DNA of 10,634 nt, from assembly GCA_964361795.1 (NCBI GenBank), contig CAYIBZ010000020.1, forward strand, positions 1 through 10,634. The letters run 5' to 3'. Position numbers and translations under genes: made by a program. Origin of the DNA: CAYIBZ01 sp964361795. Lineage in GTDB: Bacteria > Patescibacteriota > Minisyncoccia > UBA6257 > WO2-44-18. The notes under the pieces were generated by a model. It was not told the origin of the DNA. It was given only the letters and a program-made list of their open reading frames with translations, and searched no databases. This document shows, in pieces, positions 5,439 to 10,634 of the stretch; positions within the stretch are counted from its first letter, which is position 1; every line of letters begins with the position of its first letter.

Positions 5439-5457
5439 GAAAAAACCTCATTCGCAA
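5430..5457 (-). promoter_or_regulatory. Possible tsaE promoter embedded in the upstream terminator
   Basis: TTGCGA (5452-5457), 16-bp spacer, TACAAT (5430-5435) on the minus strand. The -35 box lies within the loop and arm of the terminator hairpin and the spacer contains the T-tract. Transcription would begin at about 5423, the ATG of the shorter tsaE start. Confidence 0.4.
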
Positions 5458-5468
5458 CGCGAATGAGG
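5440..5468 (-). terminator. Intrinsic terminator of the 237-residue gene
   Basis: A perfect 10-bp stem (5446-5455 with 5459-5468; CCTCATTCGC and its complement), a 3-nt loop and a run of six T on the minus strand. It begins at the nucleotide after the TAG stop of the 237-residue gene and ends just before the first possible tsaE ATG. Confidence 0.9.
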
Positions 5469-6182
5469 CTAAGCGGCAATAACGATGCGAATGAAGTAAT
5501 TACCGCGGGTTGTAAAATATATGAATGTAAAATTATATCTGCCAGAATAGGATTCCCAATTCATCAATGGAACTTTATAGCCATCTGAATCAACATGTCG
5601 CGAACCGGCGCACAAAAAAATTTTGCCATTCGTAGTATATTGTCCGCTCTTCCAAAAATTAAATGTATCTAAAATAAGGCATTCTTCAAAAGTAATAACC
5701 TTAATGCCTTCATTTTGAAGATTTTCTGCCGATCTATTATTAGTGACGTCACGGACAATATCGGGGTCTTTAATTAAAATAATGTAATCGCCGCCTGTTC
5801 TGCGATCTGACCTCAATTTAGAGAAATCAAAATTGTATTTGCCGACATTGTTGAGCAGTTTTTTGTTTAGTAACGCGAAAATAGTTTCAATGCTAACCTC
5901 TCTTGCCATAACAAGGATTTTATTAAAATCATCTTGCGGGACCGGAATCCGAAGATTAGAAAAATCTTTATCAAGATTGAAAACGGCTTTATAAAAATCC
6001 GTCCAAATCTGAAGTTGGAATTTCAAATCCGGTATCGCCTCTTTCGCCGCGGAATGAACATCGGGACCATTTTTTTCCAATTCAATTTCTTTAATTATTT
6101 CATCATCGGTCAGAAGAAGATAAGCGATGCTAGTAGCGCGCCTTCGCTCGATTTCCGTTTGGAGATCCGGAGGTATATCCAT
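5469..6182 (-). CDS. Uncharacterised 237-residue protein with C-terminal CAGSR/VP-W region
   Basis: I recall similar proteins in Parcubacteria-type genomes but know no function. The N-terminal half is acidic and helical (LLTDDEIIKEIELEK). The middle has RRTGGDYIILIKDPDIVRDV (127-146) and a region resembling a small alpha/beta domain (NLQNEGIKVITFEECLIL). The C-terminus has LCAGSR (190-195), DSDGYKVPLMNW (198-209) and a beta-rich aromatic tail ending in IRIVIAA. No signal peptide or membrane segment is evident and no catalytic motif is clear. The ATG is supported by AAAGGG 6 nt upstream. A possible promoter lies in the short interval after ruvB, and a strong terminator follows the stop, so it can be expressed on its own. 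The C-terminal part could be a binding module; this is inference. Confidence 0.75.
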   Translation of the reverse strand: MDIPPDLQTEIERRRATSIAYLLLTDDEIIKEIELEKNGPDVHSAAKEAIPDLKFQLQIWTDFYKAVFNLDKDFSNLRIPVPQDDFNKILVMAREVSIETIFALLNKKLLNNVGKYNFDFSKLRSDRRTGGDYIILIKDPDIVRDVTNNRSAENLQNEGIKVITFEECLILDTFNFWKSGQYTTNGKIFLCAGSRHVDSDGYKVPLMNWESYSGRYNFTFIYFTTRGNYFIRIVIAA

Positions 6183-6208
6183 TTATTTCCCTTTCAAAGT
6201 GCGCAGGT

Positions 6209-6237
6209 ATCATACAATGAACAGTTAAATCAGTCCA
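6209..6237 (-). promoter_or_regulatory. Possible promoter of the 237-residue gene
   Basis: TGGACT (6232-6237), 17-bp spacer, TATGAT (6209-6214) on the minus strand, overlapping the end of ruvB. The -35 matches the consensus only in part. A leader of about 20 nt would carry the AAAGGG ribosome binding site. Confidence 0.4.
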
Positions 6238-7232
6238 GCTGGCGGATTCAAGCCAAGATGCCTATATGCCGCTTCCGTCGCCATTCTCCCGGCCGGCGTA
6301 CGATTCAAAAGGCCGATGCTCATCAAGTATGGCTCATAGATGTCTTCAATATTGCCCCGGTCATCATTGAGAGCGGCGGCTAAAGTGCTGGCGCCAACCG
6401 GCCCGCCCTTGAATTTATGGATAATTGTTTCTAAAAGATGCCGATCGTGCGGCTCAAGACCCAAATCGTCAATTTCTAAAAGCTCTAAAGTCTTTTTTGC
6501 CAACTCAATATCTATCGTTTCTCTGTTATTGACCTGCGCGTAATCTCTGACTCGCCTTAATAACCTGTTGGCCACCCGAGGAGTAAACCTTGAAGCCTTG
6601 GCGACAACGCTGATTGCCTGCGGCATCATCTTGATCTTCAAAAGTTCCGCCGAACGCCTGACGATCGCTTCAATATCCGGCAATTCATAATAATCTAATT
6701 TGAAAGACGCTCCGAAACGCGACCGTAACGGTCCGGAAAGCAGATTCGCTCTGGTTGTCGCGGCGATTAAAGTAAAAGGCGGCAGGTCCAAAGTCAGCAT
6801 TCGCGCGGCCGGACCCTTGCCAACCATGATATGAAGCTTCCGCATTTCCATTGCCGGATACAAAACCTCTTCAATGGTCTTGTTGAGGCGGTGCGCTTCG
6901 TCAATAAACAAGGTATCGTTCTTTTCTAAGTTCGTCAGCACCGCGGCTAAGTCTCCCATTTTCTCCAGCGCCGGCCCGGAAGTCACTTTAATGTTTGACC
7001 CAAGCTCTTTAGATACCAAATAAGCCAAAGTTGTCTTGCCCAAGCCCGCTTGTCCGTAAAAAAGCAGATGATCGCACGGCTCTTGACGTTTCCTAGCCGC
7101 TTCTAGGATAATTTTCAGATTGCGCTTAACCTTATCCTGTCCAACATAATCGTTCCAGCTGGTTGGACGGAGAAGCGAATCAATTGTTTGATCATCTGGA
7201 GTTATATTATGAGTTTTGGGCTTAATTTCCAT
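6225..7232 (-). CDS. ruvB: Holliday junction branch-migration helicase RuvB
   Basis: AAA+ ATPase motor that with RuvA drives branch migration of Holliday junctions before RuvC cuts them. 335 residues, the usual length. Walker A is GQAGLGKTT (60-68; most family members have GPPGLGKTT), Walker B DEAH (111-114), the sensor-1 region AATTRANLLSGPLRSRFG (157-174), the GTPR-like sensor-2 region FTPRVANRLLRRVRDYA (216-232), and the C-terminal winged helix contains GGPVGASTLAAAL and TPAGRMATEAAYRHLGL. All functional motifs are present. No Shine-Dalgarno is evident before the ATG. The gene is divergent from the non-coding RNA candidate, whose promoter starts 16 nt upstream of the ATG, so the two may interfere. 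ruvC lies about 3 kb away in the other orientation; ruvA is not in the window. Confidence 0.97.
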   Translation of the reverse strand: MEIKPKTHNITPDDQTIDSLLRPTSWNDYVGQDKVKRNLKIILEAARKRQEPCDHLLFYGQAGLGKTTLAYLVSKELGSNIKVTSGPALEKMGDLAAVLTNLEKNDTLFIDEAHRLNKTIEEVLYPAMEMRKLHIMVGKGPAARMLTLDLPPFTLIAATTRANLLSGPLRSRFGASFKLDYYELPDIEAIVRRSAELLKIKMMPQAISVVAKASRFTPRVANRLLRRVRDYAQVNNRETIDIELAKKTLELLEIDDLGLEPHDRHLLETIIHKFKGGPVGASTLAAALNDDRGNIEDIYEPYLMSIGLLNRTPAGRMATEAAYRHLGLNPPAGLI

Positions 7233-7247
7233 AAAAAGGCGTTGGGA

Positions 7248-7276
7248 TTGACTTTTGTCTATTTGTATGCTATAAT
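7248..7276 (+). promoter_or_regulatory. Strong promoter of the non-coding RNA candidate
   Basis: TTGACT (7248-7253), spacer of exactly 17 bp, perfect TATAAT (7271-7276). This is the best housekeeping-sigma promoter in the window. The predicted start, 6-7 nt downstream at about 7283, coincides with the first paired base of the long terminal stem of the RNA. No protein gene on the plus strand follows. Confidence 0.8.
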
Positions 7277-7282
7277 GGCCGT

Positions 7283-7458
7283 GGTTGAAAATATTGATCT
7301 GTGGGCGGGAATTTCTTTTAGATACTTCGGATGGTCTGGCTCCGGCTGGGCCACTCCTCGAAGGAATTCTAACCTCTTTTAAATTTATTTTAGAAGAGTC
7401 ACACTATTTTGTCTCCTATGAGGCATTTTGCCCACAGATCAATGCTTTCAACTTCGCC
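7283..7458 (+). ncRNA. Candidate stable structured RNA with 6S-like architecture
   Basis: The two ends pair: 7283-7306 with 7430-7453 gives 24 positions, of which 21 are Watson-Crick, two G-U and one mismatched; the core ATTGATCTGTGGGC pairs perfectly with 7430-7443. Inside are three hairpins: 7333-7352 (8 bp including three G-U, TCCG loop), 7374-7398 (10 bp) and 7411-7424 (5 bp). A near-consensus promoter places the 5' end at the base of the stem. Total length about 170-180 nt. Size, long closing stem and open centre with a small hairpin on the 3' side recall 6S RNA, which binds RNA polymerase, but I cannot confirm this from sequence alone. The SRP RNA core, tmRNA ends and RNase P motifs are not present. 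No clear terminator with T-tract follows; the 3' end is approximate. Confidence 0.65.
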
Positions 7459-7473
7459 AATCTTGCCAATCTT
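7456..7473. repeat. 9-bp tandem repeat between the RNA candidate and pilB
   Basis: Two exact adjacent copies of GCCAATCTT. Directly after them a 14-bp AT palindrome (7472-7485, TTTAAAT and its complement) covers the pilB stop codon. Neither has the shape of an intrinsic terminator. They mark the convergent boundary of the RNA candidate and pilB. Confidence 0.7.
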
Positions 7474-7480
7474 TAAATAT

Positions 7481-9154
7481 TTAAATGTTCAGCGGTCCAG
7501 TCGCCCCTTCCACCTCTTCAAAGGTCGTCATGCCGGCAATCACTTTCAAGATGCCGTCCTGCTGCATCGTGACCATTCCTTGTTTCAAAGAGGCTTGATG
7601 CAGATCTCCTTCGCTAGCTTCCGGCTTAATCAGCTTTTCAAAACTTTCATCCACTTTCAGTAATTCAAAGACCGCTACCCGTCCTTTGTACCCTAAGCCG
7701 CCGCATCGCGGACAGCCAACCGGCTTATAAATCCTAATTTCCTGAAATTCTTTTTGGTCAACTCTTTTTGGCAGTTTCGCGAGAAACTGTTTAATTTGTT
7801 TTTCCAGTCCGGAACTCGCTTTCTCAAGCGATTTGCATTCGCAAAGCCTCCTAATCAAACGTTGGGCGATGATTAAGTTCAGCGCCGGGCCAATCGTTAC
7901 CGGCTTTACTCCCAAATCCAGTAAACGGGGTATCGCGCCCGCCGCCGAGTTGGCGTGAACCGTTGAAAAAACTAAGTGGCCGGTTAACGCCGCCTGCATT
8001 CCAATTTCCGCCGTTTCTTTATCGCGAACCTCGCCGACTAAAATAATATCCGGATCTTGCCTCATCAAAGACCTCAAGCCGCTGGCAAAAGTATACCCTG
8101 CTTCCGGTTTAACTTGAGTTTGCTCAATGTCTTCTAAACGATACTCAATCGGGTCTTCAATGGTGATAATTTTGGTCTCCGGAGTCCGCTTATGAAGCAG
8201 AAAGGCATAAAGAGTGGTAGTTTTGCCGGACCCAGTCGGGCCGGAATTTAAAATCATGCCGTTCGGCTTTTTTAATTCTTCTTCAATAATTCTCAAATCA
8301 TCTTTTCTTAAACCCAGTTGGGCCATGCTTAATTGAATAGCCGATGGATCTAAAACGCGCATCACGATAGTTTCGCCAAATTCTGATGGATTTATTGAAA
8401 CACGAATCTCAATTTGCTTAGCATCCAAGCCAATCGTGAATCGGCCGTCCTGCGGCGCGTCCTGCACATTGAGTTTCAGATTAGAAAGCAATTTAATGCG
8501 AGAAAGCAAAAATTTATAAATATCCGTGGATAAGCCGGGAACAATATCATGGAGTAAGCCATCAATTCTGTAGCGCAAACGGACGCCTTTTTCTTCTGCT
8601 TCAAAGTGAATGTCTGAAGCGCGATTCGCCATCGCGCCAGCCAGCGCCACTTCCAAAATTTGCCCCGTGTGAAAAGTTTTTAAATCAAAATTTTCAATTT
8701 CTTTTTTGACTTTTTCCAAATCTACCAAGCTTTTATATAAACTTTGAAATCTTTGTTCTTCAATATTTACCTTTCCGGTAATTTCTTCCGCGACAGCGAC
8801 GACATATTTATAATAAGTCCAGGCGTAGGTCAAAGAACTGGCGGAAACTATAAATATCTTTGCCGCCAAGCTCTTACTCGCCAATTCCTGAACCAGCTCT
8901 TTTACTCCGGCGGCGCCCGGATCCAGAACAGCAAGAGCCAATTCTTTCCCTTTCAATTGAAAAGGCGCCACCCTCAAACGGCGCGCCCTTTCTTCAGCAA
9001 CCAGCTTCAACGCTTCCACCTGAATTGGGGCGGTTGCTAAGTTTAAGTAGTTCAATCCAGCTTTTTGAGCCTTAGTTTGAGCGTCTCTCTCTTCCGCTTC
9101 GCGGCGGATTTTCAATAATTGCTCGTCTAAACTTGGTTTGGAGCTTGGATTCAT
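7481..9154 (-). CDS. pilB: Type IV pilus / type II secretion assembly ATPase (PilB/GspE family)
   Basis: Hexameric cytoplasmic ATPase that powers extension of type IV pili or a related pseudopilus. 557 residues from the ATG at 9152-9154, close to the usual length. The N-terminal GspE-N-type domain (about 25-150) is followed by RASDIHFEAEEKGVRLRYRIDG (178-199). Walker A is GPTGSGKT (305-312), the Asp box TIEDPIEY (331-338), Walker B DPDIILVGE (367-375) and the His box TGHLVFSTVHAN (391-402). The zinc-finger cysteines are C438, C440, C481 and C484; the first pair is C-x-C instead of the common C-x-x-C. The frame stays open upstream into the scaffold gap, but the ATG at 9154 fits the family N-terminus and no other good start is visible. 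AAAAAGG touches the ATG and is too close for a standard Shine-Dalgarno. Other pilus genes are not in the window. Confidence 0.93.
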   Translation of the reverse strand: MNPSSKPSLDEQLLKIRREAEERDAQTKAQKAGLNYLNLATAPIQVEALKLVAEERARRLRVAPFQLKGKELALAVLDPGAAGVKELVQELASKSLAAKIFIVSASSLTYAWTYYKYVVAVAEEITGKVNIEEQRFQSLYKSLVDLEKVKKEIENFDLKTFHTGQILEVALAGAMANRASDIHFEAEEKGVRLRYRIDGLLHDIVPGLSTDIYKFLLSRIKLLSNLKLNVQDAPQDGRFTIGLDAKQIEIRVSINPSEFGETIVMRVLDPSAIQLSMAQLGLRKDDLRIIEEELKKPNGMILNSGPTGSGKTTTLYAFLLHKRTPETKIITIEDPIEYRLEDIEQTQVKPEAGYTFASGLRSLMRQDPDIILVGEVRDKETAEIGMQAALTGHLVFSTVHANSAAGAIPRLLDLGVKPVTIGPALNLIIAQRLIRRLCECKSLEKASSGLEKQIKQFLAKLPKRVDQKEFQEIRIYKPVGCPRCGGLGYKGRVAVFELLKVDESFEKLIKPEASEGDLHQASLKQGMVTMQQDGILKVIAGMTTFEEVEGATGPLNI

Positions 9155-9196
9155 CCTTTTTGGCAGATAAGTTGTTAATCTTACTATCAGTGTAAT

Positions 9197-9296
9197 NNNN
9201 NNNNNNNNNNNNNNNNNNNNNNNNNNNNNNNNNNNNNNNNNNNNNNNNNNNNNNNNNNNNNNNNNNNNNNNNNNNNNNNNNNNNNNNNNNNNNNNN
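9197..9296. other. Scaffold gap of 100 N
   Basis: A second run of exactly 100 N between the start of pilB and the 3' end of a tRNA. The missing DNA must contain at least the rest of that tRNA and any promoters for the tRNA cluster and pilB. Confidence 0.98.
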
Positions 9297-9316
9297 GAAT
9301 CCCGCCCCAGCCACCA
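9297..9316 (+). tRNA. 3' end of a tRNA gene, rest hidden in the gap
   Basis: Twenty bases match the end of a tRNA: GAAT as the end of a TTCGAAT T-loop, CCCGC as the 3' strand of the T-stem, CCCAGCC as the 3' strand of the acceptor stem, discriminator A and an encoded CCA (9314-9316). The 5' acceptor strand would be GGCTGGG. The amino acid cannot be assigned. It ends 5 nt before the tRNA-Leu, so the two are probably cotranscribed. Confidence 0.75.
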
Positions 9317-9321
9317 ATCGT

Positions 9322-9409
9322 GGGCGAGTGGCGAAACTGGAAGACGCGCTGGCCTCAAAACCCAGTGGTCCCAAAAACCTTGAGGGTTCAACTCCCTCCT
9401 TGCCCACCA
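9322..9409 (+). tRNA. tRNA-Leu, anticodon CAA, CCA encoded
   Basis: Complete class II tRNA. The acceptor stem GGGCGAG (9322-9328) pairs with CTTGCCC (9399-9405) with one G-U. The anticodon loop CTCAAAA (9354-9360) carries anticodon CAA (9356-9358), reading TTG codons. A variable arm follows (about 9366-9381). The T-arm GAGGG-TTCAACT-CCCTC spans 9382-9398. Discriminator A73, as expected for leucine, is followed by CCA. The base pair closing the anticodon loop is a C·C mismatch (9353 with 9361). It is the second tRNA of a cluster and is followed by an intrinsic terminator. Confidence 0.95.
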
Positions 9410-9455
9410 ACCAACAAGTCCGGCAAACTCACCGTAATCAAACTCAAAACAATCC

Positions 9456-9490
9456 AACCGCTTCAACAAATATTGAAACGGTTTTTTTAT
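9456..9490 (+). terminator. Intrinsic terminator after tRNA-Leu
   Basis: Arms 9456-9466 and 9473-9483 (AACCGCTTCAA with TTGAAACGGTT) form an 11-position stem with one mismatch and a 6-nt loop, followed by a T-run to 9488. It ends the tRNA transcript before yebC. Confidence 0.88.
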
Positions 9491-9551
9491 TCCATTGCCG
9501 CGCTGGAGCGTAACAATGGCTTGAGACTAATGGATGAGACTGTATGTGTCC

Positions 9552-9580
9552 TTGCTTCGCAAGTATAAAATTTATAAGAT
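9552..9580 (+). promoter_or_regulatory. Possible yebC promoter
   Basis: TTGCTT (9552-9557), 17-bp spacer, TAAGAT (9575-9580); TATAAG at 9573-9578 is an overlapping alternative -10. The start point would be at or next to the ATG at 9587. The -35 lies in a small inverted repeat, CTTGC-TTC-GCAAG (9551-9563), which could bind a regulator. Confidence 0.45.
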
Positions 9581-9586
9581 AATGGC

Positions 9587-10108
9587 ATGTCCGGACATAA
9601 TAAATGGAGTCAAATACAGCATAAGAAGAGCGTCACCGACGCCAAACGCGGAGCGTTATTTTCTAAGCTTTTAGCGGCCATCTCTGTTGCCGCCAAACAA
9701 GAATTAAATCCCAGCGCCAATCCTCGGCTTCGTTCCGCAATAGAGAAAGCGAAAGAAAACAAAGTTCCGCAAGAAAATATTGAAAGAGCAATTTCTAAAG
9801 CGGCGGAGCAAAAAAACCTTGAAGAGGTGCTGATTGAAGCTTACGGACCGGAAGGCGTTGGGTTAATCATTGAAGCAATCACCGACAATAAGAACCGAAC
9901 AACTTCAGAAATCCGTCATCTTTTGGATGAGAATGGCGCTAAAATGGCAACGCCGGGAAGCGTGCTTTGGTCCTTTGAAAAACAAGGAATGGAATGGAAA
10001 GCCAAATTCCAGCAACCTATTTCGGAAGAAGGAAAAATAAAATTACAGAAACTTATTGAGATTCTGGAAAATCACGATGACGTGCAAAGAGTAATCTCAA
10101 ATTTTTAA
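9587..10108 (+). CDS. yebC: YebC/TACO1-family protein, short form
   Basis: The N-terminus MSGHNKWSQIQHKKSVTDAKRG-type signature is canonical, as are NPRLRSAIEKAKENKVPQENIERAI (45-69), EAYGPEGVGLIIEAITDNKNRT (84-105) and GAKMATPGSVLWSFE (117-131). YebC proteins were annotated as transcription regulators; newer work places several of them at the ribosome, as with mitochondrial TACO1, and bacterial members have been linked to synthesis of proline-rich stretches. At 173 residues it is roughly 65-75 shorter than the usual 240-250: after FEKQGMEWKAKF the sequence jumps to the terminal helix and strand (KIKLQKLIEILENHDDVQRVISNF), so most of the second domain is lost by an in-frame internal deletion. 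The stop is 3 nt before ruvC, indicating an operon. No Shine-Dalgarno is visible; a -10-like box ends 6 nt before the ATG. Confidence 0.93.
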   Translation: MSGHNKWSQIQHKKSVTDAKRGALFSKLLAAISVAAKQELNPSANPRLRSAIEKAKENKVPQENIERAISKAAEQKNLEEVLIEAYGPEGVGLIIEAITDNKNRTTSEIRHLLDENGAKMATPGSVLWSFEKQGMEWKAKFQQPISEEGKIKLQKLIEILENHDDVQRVISNF

Positions 10109-10111
10109 CTT

Positions 10112-10591
10112 ATGCGTATCCTAGGCATCGATCCCGGCAGTTCCAGAATCGGCTATGGCTTAATAGAGGATGGCGGCTCTTTAAGTTTGATTGACTATGG
10201 CGTACTGGAAGTGAAAGAGAAAACTCTGTCTGGAAAAATTCTTAACTTGGCCGGCCAATTTGAAGAGTTGCTTAAAAAAACCAAGCCGGACTTAGCCGGC
10301 ATTGAAAAACTTTATTTCGCGAAAAATATCAAAACGGGCATAGAAGTTGCCCAAAGCCGCGGCGTTCTAATGCTCGCGATATTAAAAAAGAAAATCCCGG
10401 TTCTGGAATTTGATCCTACCCAGGTCAAACAAACAGTCACGAACTACGGCCAGTCGGATAAACTTGCCGTGGCTAAGATGGTGAAAAAAATCCTCAATAT
10501 CAAAGAATTGGCCGGCTACGACGACGCCAGCGACGCGATAGCGATTGCCATTGCCGCCGCTTTCAGTAAAAAGTGGAGCTTGCCCCGTTAG
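10112..10591 (+). CDS. ruvC: Holliday junction resolvase RuvC
   Basis: Endonuclease that resolves Holliday junctions by paired nicks, working with RuvAB. 159 residues, normal length. The four catalytic carboxylates are present: D7 in GIDPGSSRIGYG, E65 in AGIEKLYFAKN, and D138 and D141 in YDDASDAIAIA. FDPTQVKQTVTNYGQSDK (100-117) is the conserved DNA-binding region. It follows yebC with 3 nt between, the common bacterial yebC-ruvC order, but ruvA and ruvB do not follow; a GIY-YIG gene starts 8 nt downstream. Confidence 0.97.
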   Translation: MRILGIDPGSSRIGYGLIEDGGSLSLIDYGVLEVKEKTLSGKILNLAGQFEELLKKTKPDLAGIEKLYFAKNIKTGIEVAQSRGVLMLAILKKKIPVLEFDPTQVKQTVTNYGQSDKLAVAKMVKKILNIKELAGYDDASDAIAIAIAAAFSKKWSLPR

Positions 10592-10599
10592 AAACCTGT

Positions 10600-10634
10600 A
10601 TGTGGTATGTTTATGTCTTGGAAAGTAAAAAGAA
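10600..10634 (+). CDS. GIY-YIG nuclease family protein, only the first codons
   Basis: Eleven codons are visible before the window ends: MWYVYVLESKK. This matches the first strand of the GIY-YIG domain in small stand-alone nucleases (UPF0213/YhbQ type), where the motif reads YVYIL or WYVYVL followed by a short basic loop and YIG. The ATG is 8 nt after the ruvC stop, so it probably belongs to the yebC-ruvC operon. The YIG half and the catalytic residues lie outside the window. Confidence 0.75.
   Translation, partial: MWYVYVLESKK

Noticed and set aside
7285..7476. 63-codon plus-strand frame starting TTG in the RNA candidate
   Set aside because: Its start would coincide with the predicted transcript 5' end, it has no ribosome binding site, and the same bases form a 24-position stem with the 3' end, which is better explained by a structured RNA.
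7472..7485. AT palindrome as terminator for pilB or the RNA candidate
   Set aside because: The stem is only A-T pairs, has no loop separate from the stem and no T-run beyond it; it would be unstable.
9072..9469. Open frames on the minus strand through tRNA-Leu and the N gap, including a start of pilB at 9469
   Set aside because: They run antisense across a complete tRNA and through 100 N. Peptides such as RRELNPQGFWDHWVLRPARLP are typical false translations of a tRNA-Leu complement. The pilB N-terminus fits the ATG at 9154.

Overview
The window looks like part of a genome from the Candidate Phyla Radiation (Patescibacteria), probably Parcubacteria-like. This is an inference from protein style: DNA polymerase I split into two genes, a compact YebC, a cytosolic sensor-less histidine kinase with an HQ-type H-box, an uncharacterised C-terminal CAGSR-type protein, many closely packed genes and short tandem repeats inside conserved genes. 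No TGA is read through in any recognised gene, so the standard bacterial code fits. Two runs of exactly 100 N (3284-3383 and 9197-9296) are scaffold gaps, so the true distances there are unknown.

Layout. Positions 1-4256 read on the minus strand, from right to left: PolA 5'-nuclease (3387-4256), gap, a TrpR/YerC-like DNA-binding protein (2748-3239), PolA polymerase domain (1349-2695), a histidine kinase (655-1356) and fpg/mutM (1-653, cut by the window edge). The last three are an overlapping or touching operon. The TrpR-like gene has a perfect palindrome on each side, and the two copies share the same 26 bp. One copy sits upstream of the TrpR-like gene and the other just upstream of the polymerase gene. 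Positions 4284-4981 hold a self-contained unit with its own promoter, two overlapping small membrane-protein genes and a terminator. It is followed, still on the minus strand, by tsaE (4965-5423/5438), an uncharacterised 237-residue protein (5469-6182) and ruvB (6225-7232).

Between ruvB and pilB/gspE lies a strong candidate for a stable non-coding RNA on the plus strand (about 7283-7458). It has a TTGACT-N17-TATAAT promoter, and its two ends pair in a 24-position stem. The minus-strand gene that follows (7481-9154) is the assembly ATPase of a type IV pilus or type II secretion-like machine. On the plus strand come the 3' end of a tRNA emerging from the second gap, a complete tRNA-Leu(CAA) with terminator, yebC, ruvC and the first codons of a GIY-YIG nuclease.

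Theme. Most recognisable genes serve DNA replication, repair and recombination (polA halves, fpg, ruvB, ruvC, GIY-YIG) or translation and tRNA function (tsaE, tRNAs, yebC). The parts most worth a second look are the TrpR-like gene with twin palindromes between the two halves of PolA, the 6S-like RNA candidate, and a recurring arrangement of a -10 box only 6-9 nt before the start codon, which suggests leaderless transcripts. By contrast, the membrane-protein pair and the 237-residue gene have clear Shine-Dalgarno sequences.
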